From NCBI GenBank assembly GCA_963921425.1, contig OY992839.1, positions 20,134,910-20,198,909 of the forward strand: a DNA stretch of 64,000 nt, written 5' to 3'. Source of the DNA: Dryas octopetala (Eukaryota > Streptophyta > Magnoliopsida > Rosales > Rosaceae). Shown in pieces: positions 1-11,750 of the stretch. A program made the translations under genes and the position numbers. The notes below the pieces were generated by a model, which did not search any database, was not told the DNA's origin, and saw only the letters and a list, made by a program, of their open reading frames with translations. How positions within the stretch are numbered: the stretch's first letter is position 1; each line of letters begins with the position of its first letter.

Positions 1-2872
1 AACATGGCTACTGGCTTGTTTTTGGGAATTTTATGGCTTCTATTTATGGTGATAAAGACTTAAAGAATCTGGTTGCAAATGTGAAGATGAAAGGAAACAG
101 ATGTTTTCCTTTGAATTTTAAAGATGTAAGACCTGCTTTGGCAAATAAAGTCACTTTTGCTGATTCATCTTGGAAGTGGCATAGAAGATATAGGCATTTA
201 AACTTTGACAGTCTACAATTGCTGCAAGACAAGGGAATGGTGATTGGAATGCCTAGACTTACAAAGGGTGAGCATGTATGTGAGGGCTGTGCAATTGGTA
301 AGTCACATCGAGCTGCATTTGACAAGGGCAAATCAGTTAGAGCTTCTGAAACTTTGGAATTGATTCACACAGACGTATGTGGACCAATGTCAGAAACAAT
401 GGGAGGAAACAAGTACTTTCTCACATTCATTGATGATAAAACAAGGATGTGTTGGGTATATTTTCTCAGGTACAAGTCAGATGTGCTGCCTGTATTCAGA
501 AAGTTCAAGGCTATGGTAGAGCTTCAGTCAGGTTTCAAAATGAAGAAGATGAGAAGTGACAGAGGTGGTGAGTATACTTCAACAGAATTTGAATCATTTT
601 GTGCTAAGCTTGGAATTGAAAAACAACTGACAGTGGCATACTCTCCTCAGCAAAATGGTGTTGCTGAAAGGAAAAATAGAACCATAATGGAAATGGCAAG
701 GACAATGCTATTAGAGAAGAAAATGCCAAACTGTTTTTGGGGGGAAGCAGTTAACACTGCTGTGTATCTTCTAAATCGATGTCCAACCAGCACCTTAGAG
801 CACAAGACTCCATTTGAGGAATTTAGTGGAAGAAAACCAGGGGTCAAACACTTGAGGATCTTTGGTTCTCTCTGCTATACTCACATTCCAGCTCAGAACA
901 GACACAAACTAGACCAAACTGGTCAGAAGGGAGTTTTTGTGGGCTATGGTACTAGGGAAAAAGGTTACAGAGTGTTTGACTTGGGAAGCAACAAGGTGAT
1001 TGTAGCAAGGAGTGTGATATTTGAAGAAAATGGCATGTGGGACTGGGATTCTAAGCAAACTGTGTATGTTTCAGTCCCTTGGAACAGTGTAGATGATGCA
1101 AAGGAGGTTGAACCTGACTATGTGCCTAATACTCCTGCACAATATGCACCAATCTTGGATGATCAAAATTATTCAGCAAGCAGGCCATCTAGTTCAAAGA
1201 ATCTGCATTCTCCAGCTCGAAATGAAGGTGAGATTGCACTTCAAGACACTTATGATTCGACTCCAAAGAAGTGGAGAGATTTAAATGACATATTTGCTCA
1301 CTGCAAACTGAGTATTGTGGAACCAGAAAGTTATGCAGAGGCATCAAATGATCAAGCTTGGGTAACAGCCATGAAAGAAGAGATTATGATGATTGAAAAA
1401 AATCAAACATGGAGTCTAGTTGATAGACCAAGTGACAAGCCAATTGTTGGAGTGAAATGGGTGTACAAAACCAAGTTAAACTTGGATGGAACTGTACAAA
1501 AACACAAGGCTAGACTGGTAGCCAAAGGTTATTCACAAAAACCTGGTGTAGACTTCAATGAAACCTTTGCACCAGTGGCAAGGTTAGATACAATAAGGAC
1601 CTTGATTGGCCTAGCAGCCAAGAAAGGGTGGAATTTATTTCAATTGGATGTAAAGTCTGCTTTCTTAAATGGGGTACTTGAAGAAGAGGTTTATGTGGAT
1701 CAGCCCGATGGTTTTCTTGTTCAAGGAAAAGAGGACAAGGTATATAAATTGAGGAAGGTTCTCTATGGTTTGAAGCAGGCACCAAGAGCCTGGTACAGCA
1801 ACATTGATACTTATCTATTAGAGTGTGGATTCAAGAAAAGCCCCAGTGAAGCCACTCTCTATGTCAAGACCAAGGAAGGAAAAGAAACACTAATTGTCTC
1901 CATCTATGTGGATGACATAGTGTATACTGGAAGCTGCAAAAGGATGTTAGAAGATTTCAAAAGGGACATGTGATGAAATATGAAATGACTGACTTAGGTT
2001 TGTTGCATCATTTCCTGGGAATTGGAGTTATTCAAATGAAGGACAGCATCTTCATTCATCAAAGGAAATACGCTTTGACTCTCCTAGAAAAATTTGGATT
2101 AAAGGATTGCAAGTCAGTTTCTACCCCTTTGGCAATCTCTGATAAGCTTAGAAGAGATGATGATTGTGCCCCTGCAGATGAGGAATGCTACAGAAAAATG
2201 GTTGGCAGCTTGTTGTATCTCACTGCAACAAGGCCAGACATTATGTTTGCATCTAGTCTTTTGGCTCGATTCATGCATAATCCCTCTGTTAAACACTATG
2301 GCACTGCTAAGAGAGTGCTCAGGTATATTCAGGGGACCTTAGACTATGGAATACATTACAAGAAAGGAGATTCAGCAATGTTGGTTGGTTATTGTGATAG
2401 TGACTGGAGTGGAGACGAATGTGACATGAAATCTACATCTGGCTATGCTTTTTCATTTGGAAGTGGTGTGTTTTCATGGGCATCTGTTAAGCAGCAAAGT
2501 GTGGCATTGTCCACTGCAGAAGCAGAATACCTCAGTGCATCTGAAGCAGCCACTCAAGCAATTTGGCTTCGTTTTGTTTTGCAAGATTTTGGAGAAGAAG
2601 TGATTGAACCAACTGTATTGCTATGTGACAACACCTCAGCCATAGCAATGGCCAAGAACCCTGTGTTCCATCAAAGATCTAAGCATATCAAACGAAAGTT
2701 CCATTTCATTCGTGATGCAATTAAAGAAGGTGAGATTAATCTGTTGTACTGCAAGGGAGAAGAGCAGATTGCAGATATCCTTACTAAAGCTTTGCCTAAG
2801 GATCGATTTGGCTACTTAAGAGACAAGCTTTCAGTGAAATCAATGAAAGCCTTAGAAGGGAGTGTTGAATGA
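1..2872 (+). pseudogene. copia-A pol polyprotein, 5'-truncated, one frameshift
   Basis: The frame is open from base 3 to a stop at 1971-1973, then continues in another frame from about 1970 to 2872. Seen in order: a HHCC-like zinc region ending CEGCAIGK (about 270-305), integrase with LIHTD, FIDDK and the downstream E region followed by [13 protein letters not shown], then RT with [21 protein letters not shown] and the catalytic YVDD (about 1905-1916). The second segment holds RT thumb and RNase H with CDSDW, STAEAEY and ADILTKALP. All catalytic blocks look conserved. The only break is a one-base length change near 1967-1973, just after the YVDD block, which gives a premature stop. A polyprotein otherwise this intact suggests recent insertion. 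The element's own gag and protease are off-window. Confidence 0.93.
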
Positions 2873-3172
2873 TGTAAGGCTGTATTGATTTCAGCCATCA
2901 AGCTCACACGAGCTTAGAAAAGAAGTGATGCAACTAATCTGTTACAGCAGTTAGTTAAGATTGGGATGGCATGTGGCATTCTATAATTTGTAATAAACTT
3001 TTAATAGCTGTAAATGAGCTCATAGCTCACGTGCTTTCAGTTGCTGTTTTTGTAAAACCTTTATATATATGAAAAGTGAGTCATGCACGCAGTGTGCGTG
3101 AGTACCAAAATTCTTGAGCAGGTTTTCATTCCTTTTCTTTGTTTTCATTCCAATATTCCTCTGAACTCAACA
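2863..3172 (+). repeat. 3' LTR of copia-A
   Basis: 310 bp, beginning TGTTGA and ending TCAACA, a perfect 6-bp inverted repeat of the TG...CA type. It follows the purine-rich tract AGAAGGGAG. A TATA-like run lies at about 3060-3069. The sequence immediately beyond 3172 belongs to the copia-B RT gene, which fixes the outer boundary. Confidence 0.9.
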
Positions 3173-5831
3173 ACTGTAAGATAAAGTAGACTTCCCACCA
3201 AGCTTCTGTAAAGAGTTATGTCAGCAGCTCCACTCCAATCTTCTTTTGAGAGTTTTTCATTTACAATTAGAGGTGTAGAAACAGGTTTACAACCTCCCAT
3301 TCCAAATTTTTCAAGGAGAGATTTAGCATATTTCTTTTGAGAAATAAAGATGCCATCATTGTTTTGACAAATTCCAATTCCCAAAAAATAATGCAAAAGA
3401 CCAAGATCACTCATTTCATATTTTTTCATCATCTCCCTTCTAAAATTCAGAATCATATCCTTGTTACTTCCAGTAAACACCAAATCATCTACATAAATAG
3501 AGACAATAAAGATTTCAGTGTTACCTTCAGTCTTGATGTGCAAAGTTGCTTCACTCTTGCTCATTTGGAAGCCATTTTTTATGAAGTAAGCATTAATCTC
3601 CCCATACTAAGTTCGGGGTGCTTGCTTTAGACCATACAAAGCCTTGTTCAACTCGTACACCTTCAATTCTTCATTTTGAATAACAAAACCCTATGGTTGA
3701 TCAACATAGACTTCCTTAGTTAAGACTCCATTCAGGAATGCTGACTTGACATGTATTTGATAGATAGACCACTGCTTTTTAGTTGCCAAGGCAATTAGAG
3801 TCCTGATGGTATCCAATCTAGCTACTGGAGCAAAGGTTTCAAAGTAATCAACCCCTGGTTGTTGAGAATACCTTTTTGCAACTAGTCTAGCCTTGTTTCT
3901 TTGTATTGATCCATCCACATTCAGCTTTATCTTATAGATCCACTTCACACCAATCACTTATTTGTCACTTTGTCTATTCACTAGCTGCCAAGTTGAATTT
4001 TTCTCAATGACTAAGATTTCTTCCTCAATAGCCTTTCTCCATGCTATATCTTTCACTGCTTCTTCAAAGGTTTGAGGTTCAACGACACAGAAGTTGCAGC
4101 TTACATACACATCACTAAGACTTCTCATCCTTATTGGAGTTGAACTAGGAGTTGAAGCTTGTGATTGTACAGTTTGAGGGGTTGAGGTGAATGAACTGAT
4201 GATTGAGGATCATTGTCATCTTCATTTTCATCTACTTCTAAGTCTTCTTCAACTTGGAGAGTAGATTCTTGAACTAAATTCTTCTTCCAGTCCCATAAGG
4301 CTTTTTCATTGAAAGTTACATCTCTTGAAATGACAATCTGTTCTTTCTTCAAGTTGTAGAGCCTGTAACCTTTTGTGTGACTGCTATAGCCCACAAACAC
4401 ACACTTCTCACTTGTTTCTTCAAGCTTGTGCCTCAGCTGTTTTGGTACAGGAGCATAGCATATAGAACCAAACACCCTTAAGTGATTGACAGATGGTTTT
4501 CTGCCACTCCAAGCTTCAAATGGTGTTTTTCCCTCTACTGCTCTAGTTGGACACCTATCATCAAGTAGACTGCAGTATAAACTCCTTCTCCCCATAACAC
4601 ATAAGGCATTCCCTTCTCATGTAACATGGACTTTGCCATTTTGACAATAGTCCTGTTTTTCCTCTCATCTACTCCATTCTGTTGTAGAGTATAGGCTGTT
4701 GAGAGTTGCCTTTCAAGGCCCACATCTTCACAAAACTTGACAAACTCATGTGAATTTTACTCACCACCTCTATCATTTCTCATGGTTTTGATAACAAGGC
4801 CACTTTTTCTTTCCACCATCACTTGAAACTTTTTAAATATGAAAAATACGTCTGATTTTTACCTTATGAAGTAAATCCATGTCATTCTTGAGTAATCATC
4901 TACAAAAATCAGAAAGTACTTTTGGCCTGGATGAGTTTTTGTTTTCATTGGGCCACATACATTAGAATGGATGAGTTCAAGAGGTTTAGAAGCTCTCCAT
5001 GCATTGTCTCTTGGAAATGAGACTCGATGTTGCTTTCCAATTACACAACCTTCATACACTTCTTCTGCTTCTTGGATTGATGGAAGACCATAAACCATTT
5101 CTTTTTCTTGAAGTTTCTTCAAACTTTGGAAATTCAAGTGCCCAAGTCTTTGATGCCATAGTCTAGAACTCCTCACTACATCCATCTTCATTGCAAGGTT
5201 GTTTGAGGAATGAAAAAAGAGAGGAAAGCTCCTATTTTTCTCCATTCTAACTCTTGCAACAACTTGGCTATCTTGGATCTCCTTTCTCATAGATATCACA
5301 AAGATTCTCACCAAAGTTGACATGATAGCCATGCTTCACCAACTGACCAACACTAAGAAGATTTTGATTTAAGTCAGGTACAAGCATCACAGATTTTATG
5401 AGCTTTTTCCCTTTCTTCGTCTCAATTTCTATAGTGCCCATGCCTCTTGCTTTCACCAATGCTCCATTGCCCATCTTGACTTGTGAAGTCAATGATTCAT
5501 TGATGTCCACAAAAAGATCTTTGTTTCCAGTCATGTGGTTGCTGCAGCCACTATCTAGGAACCAGACATTATGCTTCTCCTCAGTTGTTGCTGCATGACA
5601 TGCATAAAATAAATGGCCTTCATTGCCAACTTTCTCTGTGTAGTTAGCTTGGTGATTTTCCTTTACTTTACAGTCTTTTTGTACATGGCCAAATTTTCCA
5701 CAGCTGTAGCATTTAGATTTTCCTTTGAACCAACAAGACTCCTCAATTTGACTCTTCTTATCACAAATCTTGCATTTAGCTTGATTACTATTTGCAGATT
5801 GTGTAGAAGAAGACATATCGATCAGAACCAT
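3173..5831 (-). pseudogene. copia-B gag-pol, multiply broken
   Basis: Reading from 5831 down: CCHC knuckle CYSCGKFGHVQKDC (C-x2-C-x4-H-x4-C), protease motif WFLDSGCSNHMTG, then GAG-pre-integrase with RLGHLNFQSL. The usual CEGC reads YEGC, so one zinc ligand is lost. The first integrase acidic block reads LIHSN where LIHTD is normal, so a catalytic Asp has become Asn. RT blocks follow ([26 protein letters not shown]). At least five frame breaks lie between 3600 and 5300. The coding similarity to copia-A is clear but the two copies are well diverged. Confidence 0.9.
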
Positions 5832-5950
5832 ACTTCTTCTCGAAAGTATTCTTCCCTTTCCATTTCTGATTTTTTCTCTTCCAATTATTTCTCATTTTTG
5901 GTTGATGTAGGTTGCCCTTGTTGACTTTGGATTTTGGATTTCTAGCTGGT
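3173..5950 (-). mobile_element. Decayed Ty1/copia element (copia-B), interrupted by copia-A
   Basis: On the minus strand the order is gag zinc knuckle, protease, integrase and RT. The RT reading stops at ...GSLLYLT exactly where the copia-A LTR begins, so the remaining RNase H and 3' LTR should lie beyond the left edge of the window. The 5' part fades out near 5950, with no recognisable LTR. Many stops and frameshifts indicate an old insertion. Confidence 0.9.
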
Positions 5951-7199
5951 CTACATCATTTTTGAATCATGCATTGCTCTAAGATAGTTTACTGCCCTTT
6001 GAATAATTGCATTCATGAAATTGAGTTAACATGTACCTTTATAGTATTAATTAATATTGCGACAGGTTTAGACCATTTGAGTTATTGAAATGGACCTACA
6101 TGCATTTTAGGATGATAAATGAGATGCATGGCTGCTAGCTGTTTGATTTCTTATTGGGATGATAATTGAGATGGTTGCTGTTTTAATTTTAATGGGATGA
6201 TAATTGGCAAGAAAAAGGAATGATAATTAAGATGCATGGCTGCTGTTTAATTTTTAGCTATGGATAATTGAGATGGCTACTATTGATTTATAATTGGGCT
6301 GATGATTGGGATGAAATTGGGATGATAATTGAGATGGTTGCTGTTTGATTTTTTTTTTTTGGATGAAAATTTCCAGGAAATTAGGATGATAATTGAGCAT
6401 GCTGCTAGCTGTTTAAATGTCTGCTGCTTGAATTTTATTTGGTCCCTATCTATATATATATATATATATATATCTTAGGTGTGAATTTGCTAGCACAAGC
6501 TAGCTGCGTGCATTATTTTAGCTAGTTTGAGCAAGCTTAAGCTACCTTACTATTGAGCTAAAATAATGCATGCAGCATGAGGGAGCTGTAAATAATGCAA
6601 TTTTCCTTTGTGTTTTTAGTGGAGCAAACCAAGGAACAAGAGATGCGGTTACACCCAAGAACAAATTGATGAGGTTCGAGTTGAATGGGGGGAATTTGTT
6701 AATTTTAATTATGTGTAGGCTTCGGTATATGTGGTGATGACTGGATGTGTCATTTTGTGGATATTCTAGAACTTAGATCAATTAAAATGCTGCCATGCCA
6801 ATATTTTGTAAAGGGGAATGGGGAATTTAGAAAATGCATGTGCTGCCTAACAGTTTTTGTAAAGGGAAGTTAGCTAGATTATTCTCTTGTAAAGGATTTT
6901 TAAATGATGCCTAGCCTAGATTAGGTATATATATATATATATATATATATTTGAAGGATGGGGTTAGAGTCTTATAGATAATGAGGTCTCCCCCTAATTT
7001 TTGTGATTTGTAGACAACTTTTGGGTCTTTGGAGATGTTGAAATATATGACAATTGAGGATTTTTTATATGCAATGGATGTTTAGCACTTATCTCAGTAG
7101 GTTGGTCACTAAATAAATATGCAGTAGATGTTCAATGGTATTGAACATTTATCTCAGTTTTCAGAAAATAAACCCGATATCAAATCAGGTGTTACATAA
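5951..7199. other. AT-rich intergenic DNA with degenerate short repeats
   Basis: No gene is visible. Between about 6100 and 6420 a phrase like GATGATAATTGAGATGGTTGCTG recurs about six times with irregular spacing, suggesting a decayed tandem array. TA microsatellites lie at about 6450-6472 and 6926-6951. Confidence 0.6.
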
Positions 7200-8250
7200 C
7201 ACTAATTTCAAAACTAAAATGGTATAGAGTTTAGATATCAATTTTGGAAAAATAAACTGAAACCAATCATGGCTTCAAAATTAGTTCCAAAATTCAAACA
7301 CATATAATTCATCTTTAAGATACCAGTTCTTATAAACAATACTGATGTCTATGGATATATTTATACTAGTTCTACAATTCAAATACATATAATTCATCTC
7401 TAGGATATCAGTTCTTAGAAACAATACCGATGTCTTAGGTTAAGGCTTCAGTAAGCCCACATTCCCTTATTCGAGCCGTGCGCCTAATTGCATCTCTCAA
7501 CCCAGTCTTGCGATTGGGTGAGTGTAACAACTTGGCTCCTACCGTAGAAACTTGAAAAAGGAGTTGCGCTAGTAGGTTCTGAAAGAAAGAAAGAAATAGA
7601 TTATGCTTTGATATATCTTTATACACTTGGGAAAAAAAGGAGATATCATCTTCCCCTCCCTCGATTACTCGGGATACTATTTCTGAGAGACTTCAGTTTT
7701 CCGGGAGCCCCCTATGATAATACTGTTGGAAGAGAATCGATAGGCGATCCTCAATGAGACTCATAAGATGAGCTAGAGCGCCTTCTTCCACATGAAGATT
7801 TACTTCCACATGTGGCAGTTCCAAATAATCTACTGATCAAATGCTGTAGGGGCGGACTACTCTACATTCAGCCACACCACAGTGACCCCCGAAGCGATCT
7901 TCTTCTAGTTGCGGGACAAAATCTAGCATCTAATTGCTGGCTCTGAATAATTATACCAGTTCCACAATTCAAACACATATAATTCATCTATAAGATATCA
8001 GTTCTTAAAACCATAACAATATAATATATTATAAATATATCAGTTATTGTGTTTTTATGCATCCGAGAATGAAAAACTGACTAAATAAATATTGAATTTA
8101 CAAAAGAAACTGATTTAAAAATATCTATAGATATCAGTTCAAAACCGATATGTAAACCTATGAGAATAGATATCACGTCATCCAATATCAAATTTTAGGG
8201 GGTTTAGATATCGTAAATTACTGATATGTATGAGTTTTTTTGTAGTAGTG
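7200..8250. mobile_element. CACTA-like element end with subterminal repeats
   Basis: The right boundary reads GTAGTAGTG at 8242-8250, the inverse of a CACTAC terminus. Inside it, phrases of the type GATATCAGTTCTTAGAAACA recur in direct and diverged form (about 7330, 7410, 7990, 8130), as expected for subterminal repeats. No matching left terminus was found, so the element is truncated or its left end is decayed. An unrelated GC-richer block (7436-7935) splits the repeat array. Confidence 0.5.
7436..7935. other. GC-richer foreign-looking segment inside CACTA-like repeats
   Basis: About 500 bp whose composition differs sharply from both flanks, while the flanking repeat resumes on either side with the same phrase (ATTCAAACACATATAATTCA type). 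On the minus strand it reads as a broken coding-like sequence: a stretch with LPHVEVNLHVEEGALAHL, an internal stop, then a 63-residue open frame (7435-7626) with VSTVGAKLLHSPNRKTGLRD. I do not recognise the protein. Its look is reminiscent of plant organellar DNA, but that is only an impression. Confidence 0.4.
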
Positions 8251-9267
8251 TTATTTTCACCTTTTTAAAAATCTTGCAAATTAAACCTAAATGAACTTGG
8301 ATCCTCTCCTCTACTTCTAATCTCAACTATTCCACTTCATTAAACTGGATCCAATGGCCATAAATGAACTTTTGAGAAAAAAAAAAAAAAAAAAAAAAAA
8401 AAAAACATGCTTTTTTTAATGTTTCATATTCGTCGGTCTAACTTACCGATGACCAAACTTATTTAGCAGTCATTAGATTGAATGAAAATATATAGAGGTG
8501 AGGTTTTGATATAAGGGACCGAAAGCAGATGTTATTGGAGGATTGATCAAGGAAAAACTATATGTACGTGGGTTCTAATTAGTCTTAAGAATTGAAGGTT
8601 TTTAATTAGTTCATATATATATACTCTTCTACTAAATCACTTAATGATCCAATTTCTTTTAATTTATTTCCCCATTCTAAAGAAATTTTTTTTTTTTTTT
8701 AAAAAGGGAAAATGCAGCAATAAAGCCACTTATTGTGCCTTCATGGATTGGATTATACCCATCCACTGTTCTTGATGATTATCATTTAATAAAAGAATTT
8801 TGTATAAATTAATTTGCAATTAGAAGGAAGATCGAAGTTGATGGATTTGGGTTTATTTGCAGAAAAAGTGAAATGATGATCATATGATTTGGACATCAAC
8901 ATGCTTTCCAATATCAGCAATAGAAAAGGGAGACATCAACAATTAAGCTTAGGTTATGAATAAACAATTGTTTCCCCGAAAAATCATTCAATAAAGAATT
9001 AAGATGAAGATTTATCTAATTCTCCTAAAAGAATAATAGTTAAATCTTGTGTTAACGAGTTAGATTGATGATTCAGAGTTAATGGGAGAGAAAAGAAAAA
9101 GAAAAAAATATTGGAGAGGATCTAGGCTCTTGAAGGAGAGGTCCTTGAATGATGAAAAAATATACAATACACAACTCTTATTAATTAAGTACTAATTTTA
9201 GCCATTAGATTAGGTTAGATAAAATGGTCTTTTAATAATAATGATATTACTGATCTAATGTGGCAAA
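8251..9267. other. AT-rich intergenic DNA
   Basis: No gene or bounded element recognised. It holds poly(A) runs near 8375-8404 and 8690, and short simple repeats. Confidence 0.6.
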
Positions 9268-9275
9268 ATAAATAA

Positions 9276-9977
9276 GAGTGATGTTATTTGCACACCTCTT
9301 TCATTACCAAAATATCCCTCTTCTAAAACACACTCACCCCGCCTCTCTCTCTCTTTCCTTCTCTCTCCTCCTTCCCTTTCTCTGGCTTTTCAACCTAGCA
9401 GTAACTGGAGAACCTCCTCCTCCCTCTCCATCTCTCTTTCTCTTTCCTCTTTCTCTTTCTCTTCCTTCTCTCTCTCTGTTTCTCTTTCCCTCTCTCTCCT
9501 TTTGTCTTCCCTCTCACTCACCCAGCCCCCTGGTCGGACGGAAAGGGAGGCCGGCGAGGTCAATAGAAGCTTCTAATCTGGAGGTCAGTGGTGGGTCAGA
9601 TTTGGCAGGGGTTGTGGGTCGCTGGGGGAGGGGAAGAAGGAGGGCGTGGCGGGGGGAGGAAGGAGGAGGGGTGGGTCAGGCTGGTTGGGTTGGTGCGTCT
9701 AGGAGGGCACAGGGGAAGGGGAAGGAGGGGAGGAAGGATGGGAGGAAGGAGGAGGGGTGGGTCGGGGAGGGCGCATGGGAAGGGGAAGGGGAAGAAGGGG
9801 GAGGAAGGAGGAGGCCGGGGTGGGTCGGGCTGGGGTGTGTTTGCAAGGAAAGGCTAAAAGGGAGAGAGGAGAGAGGAGAGAGGTAAGGAGAGAGAGGGGT
9901 GTGTGTCTTTTCACTTTTTTTTTTTTTTAAGAGGGGTGTGCAAAAAGAAAAAAAATGGTATGCAAATAGTAGCACTC
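9276..9977. mobile_element. Non-autonomous TIR transposon with 8-bp TSD
   Basis: The termini GAGTGATGTTATTTGCACACC (left) and, read inward from the right, GAGTGCTACTATTTGCATACC match at 17 of 21 positions. Both flanks carry the perfect 8-bp duplication ATAAATAA (9268-9275 and 9978-9985). An 8-bp TSD fits hAT, and Mutator-like is possible. The 702-bp body encodes no transposase. Its interior is unusual: a pyrimidine-rich tract (about 9330-9530) followed by a G/A-rich tract (about 9600-9900). Long open frames here are products of low complexity, not genes. Confidence 0.8.
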
Positions 9978-9985
9978 ATAAATAA

Positions 9986-10764
9986 TGATGAATATAAAAT
10001 AATTTTGCCATATTAGATTAGGGCACAAATTTTTTTTCCTTCTTATTGGGATGACAATCATTCTTTAGTCACCACTTGCCCACTTAAAAAATTATTATAA
10101 TGTTTCAATAATGTTAGATTCCCAATATCCCACATTCGAAACGTAAGACATCCTGGGTTAATAATTTAATATATGAGCTCTTGGACACTTTTTTCTTGCA
10201 AGCGATTTTTCAATGATAATATCTACCATTGCGGAAAACGAATTTTCAATGATAATATATATCTACCATTGGGGCATGTAATGTTAATACGAAAACAAGC
10301 AAGGTAGGTTAAGTTGTTCCTCCATATATGACACGAGTCCAGTTATTATGAGGGGCTAATTATTAGGGGGTTTGAGGAACTTTTTATAAGAAGCCTAGAT
10401 TAATCAAATCACGTCACATAGTTTAACGGCTTTATGTTAGATTTAAACTTTGGAATTTTGGACGCACTTGAAATCTTGACAAATTCTATTCTACACTCTA
10501 AGAAGATAAAGGTGAGCCGTCGGTAGATGAGGTAAAAAAATGAAATGAAGAATAAAATGAGTTTGAGTGAGGAGTTTCCTCACATTCCTTTATAATTACT
10601 CTCTCATATTAGTCATTATGTATATAGCAAAATTCATTAAAGTCAATGTGATGGCCCATTATATACACTGATACAAAATACATACCATACACATTTCTAC
10701 TGCTACTTTATTAATGTTATTACAACACATACTAATGCACTCGCCTAATACCAATTAATGTTCT
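9986..10764. other. Intergenic, downstream of the 81-residue gene
   Basis: No gene seen. A short direct repeat of the phrase TTTTCAATGATAATAT occurs near 10205 and 10242. The last 60 bases are the 3' flank of the minus-strand gene and include its poly(A) signal. Confidence 0.6.
10707..10712 (-). terminator. Poly(A) signal AATAAA
   Basis: TTTATT on the plus strand gives AATAAA on the minus strand, 53 nt past the stop codon of the three-exon gene. This is a typical position for a plant polyadenylation signal. Confidence 0.55.
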
Positions 10765-11750
10765 TTATGCTGCAGGAAGTTTCAGTCCACTGATACTGCA
10801 AGGTAGTTCATCCTTCATCAAGTTTAAGTCTTCATTTCCTTCTGGCCTTGACATCCCCTAAATTGGTCATTAGAAAATAAAATGTATAAATCGTTATTAT
10901 TCTGAAGTAAGTATATATATATATATATATATTAAACCGTAAAAAAAAAAAAAAAAAAAAAAAAATCGTGGGCCCTTTGGTAATATTTTCTGTTTTAGTT
11001 TTCGTTTTTTTAAAGTTAAATTTGAGTTAAAGATGGTGAACGTAAAATGCTAGAATAATGAGAAAAAAGATGAAAGATGAGAGATTAGTTTTCTTTTTTA
11101 GTTATTTAGTTAATTTTTGTTTTTATTTTTATGTATTCTCTTGATTTCTTCCCTACATATCATATCTCCTCCCTTCCTCCCTTCCTCCTTTTCCCCTTAT
11201 CTTTCATATACTTTCTCTCTATATCCTTAACTTAAAAAAAAAAAAAAAAAGGAAACTAAATTTTAAATAATAAAAAACATAAATGTATCAAACGGTTTTA
11301 AGTCTCCATATGGATGGAGAGATTTTAAAGAATACTGGATTAAGTATAGCATTTTTCTTAAGGAGAACTATAAAAACAAATGAAAATGGAGCGTAGCTTA
11401 TAATTAAGTCTCCTACACTTGTAACACTTCCACTTTAAAAACGTATTAAAAACTTAATTGGGTGGAACTGTGGAAGTACTTACAGCGCTTTCCCTGTTCA
11501 TTTCCTCAAAGGCTTGCATAGCTGCTGCTGCCTATAAAAACAAATGTGACCATAAAAAAAAAAAAAAAAAATAGAAATAACCTTGAAAAAACGTGAGGAG
11601 AGAAAATTAAAAAGTAATCATAAATTTTTAGGCATATATTTATACCCTTGCTAAGCCGTATTGCTCTTTTGTAAGGGTTTTAGGCTCACAATCCACAGAG
11701 GACGTCCTTTGAAGCTTAGCTTTCGCAGCCTGTTCCTGTTGGTTTTCCAT
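10765..11750 (-). CDS. Small unrecognised 81-residue protein, three exons
   Basis: Exons on the minus strand: 11750-11646 (105 nt), 11531-11484 (48 nt) and 10857-10765 (93 nt, stop TAA). Introns are 114 and 626 nt, both GT-AG (donors GTATAA and GTAAGT; acceptors TTATAG and ATTTAG) and both phase 0, so the frame runs uninterrupted. The start context is AACAATGG. The protein begins MENQQEQAAKAKLQRTSS, has SVDCEPKTLTKEQYGLAR near residues 18-35, an Ala-rich then acidic exon 2 (AAAAMQAFEEMNRESA), and ends PCSISGLKLPAA. It has no signal peptide or membrane segment and is hydrophilic, so probably a soluble nuclear or cytoplasmic protein. I do not recognise the family. The clean splice sites, phase agreement, TATA-like box, CT-rich leader and poly(A) signal make a real host gene likely. 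It has no transposon features. Confidence 0.75.

Larger units (their letters stand above)
1..3172 (+). mobile_element. Ty1/copia LTR retrotransposon, 3' part (copia-A)
   Basis: The 5' half lies outside the window. Visible order is GAG-pre-integrase, integrase, reverse transcriptase and RNase H, followed by a purine tract ending near 2862 and a 3' LTR (2863-3172). Integrase-before-RT order assigns it to Ty1/copia (Pseudoviridae-type). The element sits inside the RT gene of a second copia element on the opposite strand, whose reading frame resumes at 3173, so this is the younger of the two. The expected 5-bp target duplication would be 3173-3177 (actgt); its partner is off-window. Confidence 0.95.

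Noticed and set aside
7436-7935. Mitochondrial insertion (NUMT)
   Set aside because: The look is suggestive, but I cannot match it to any organellar gene by reading, so I do not call it.
9278-9886. 202-codon open frame (Ser/Leu- then Gly/Arg-rich)
   Set aside because: It follows the pyrimidine and purine tracts inside a TIR element; long frames exist on several frames and both strands. Low complexity, not a gene.
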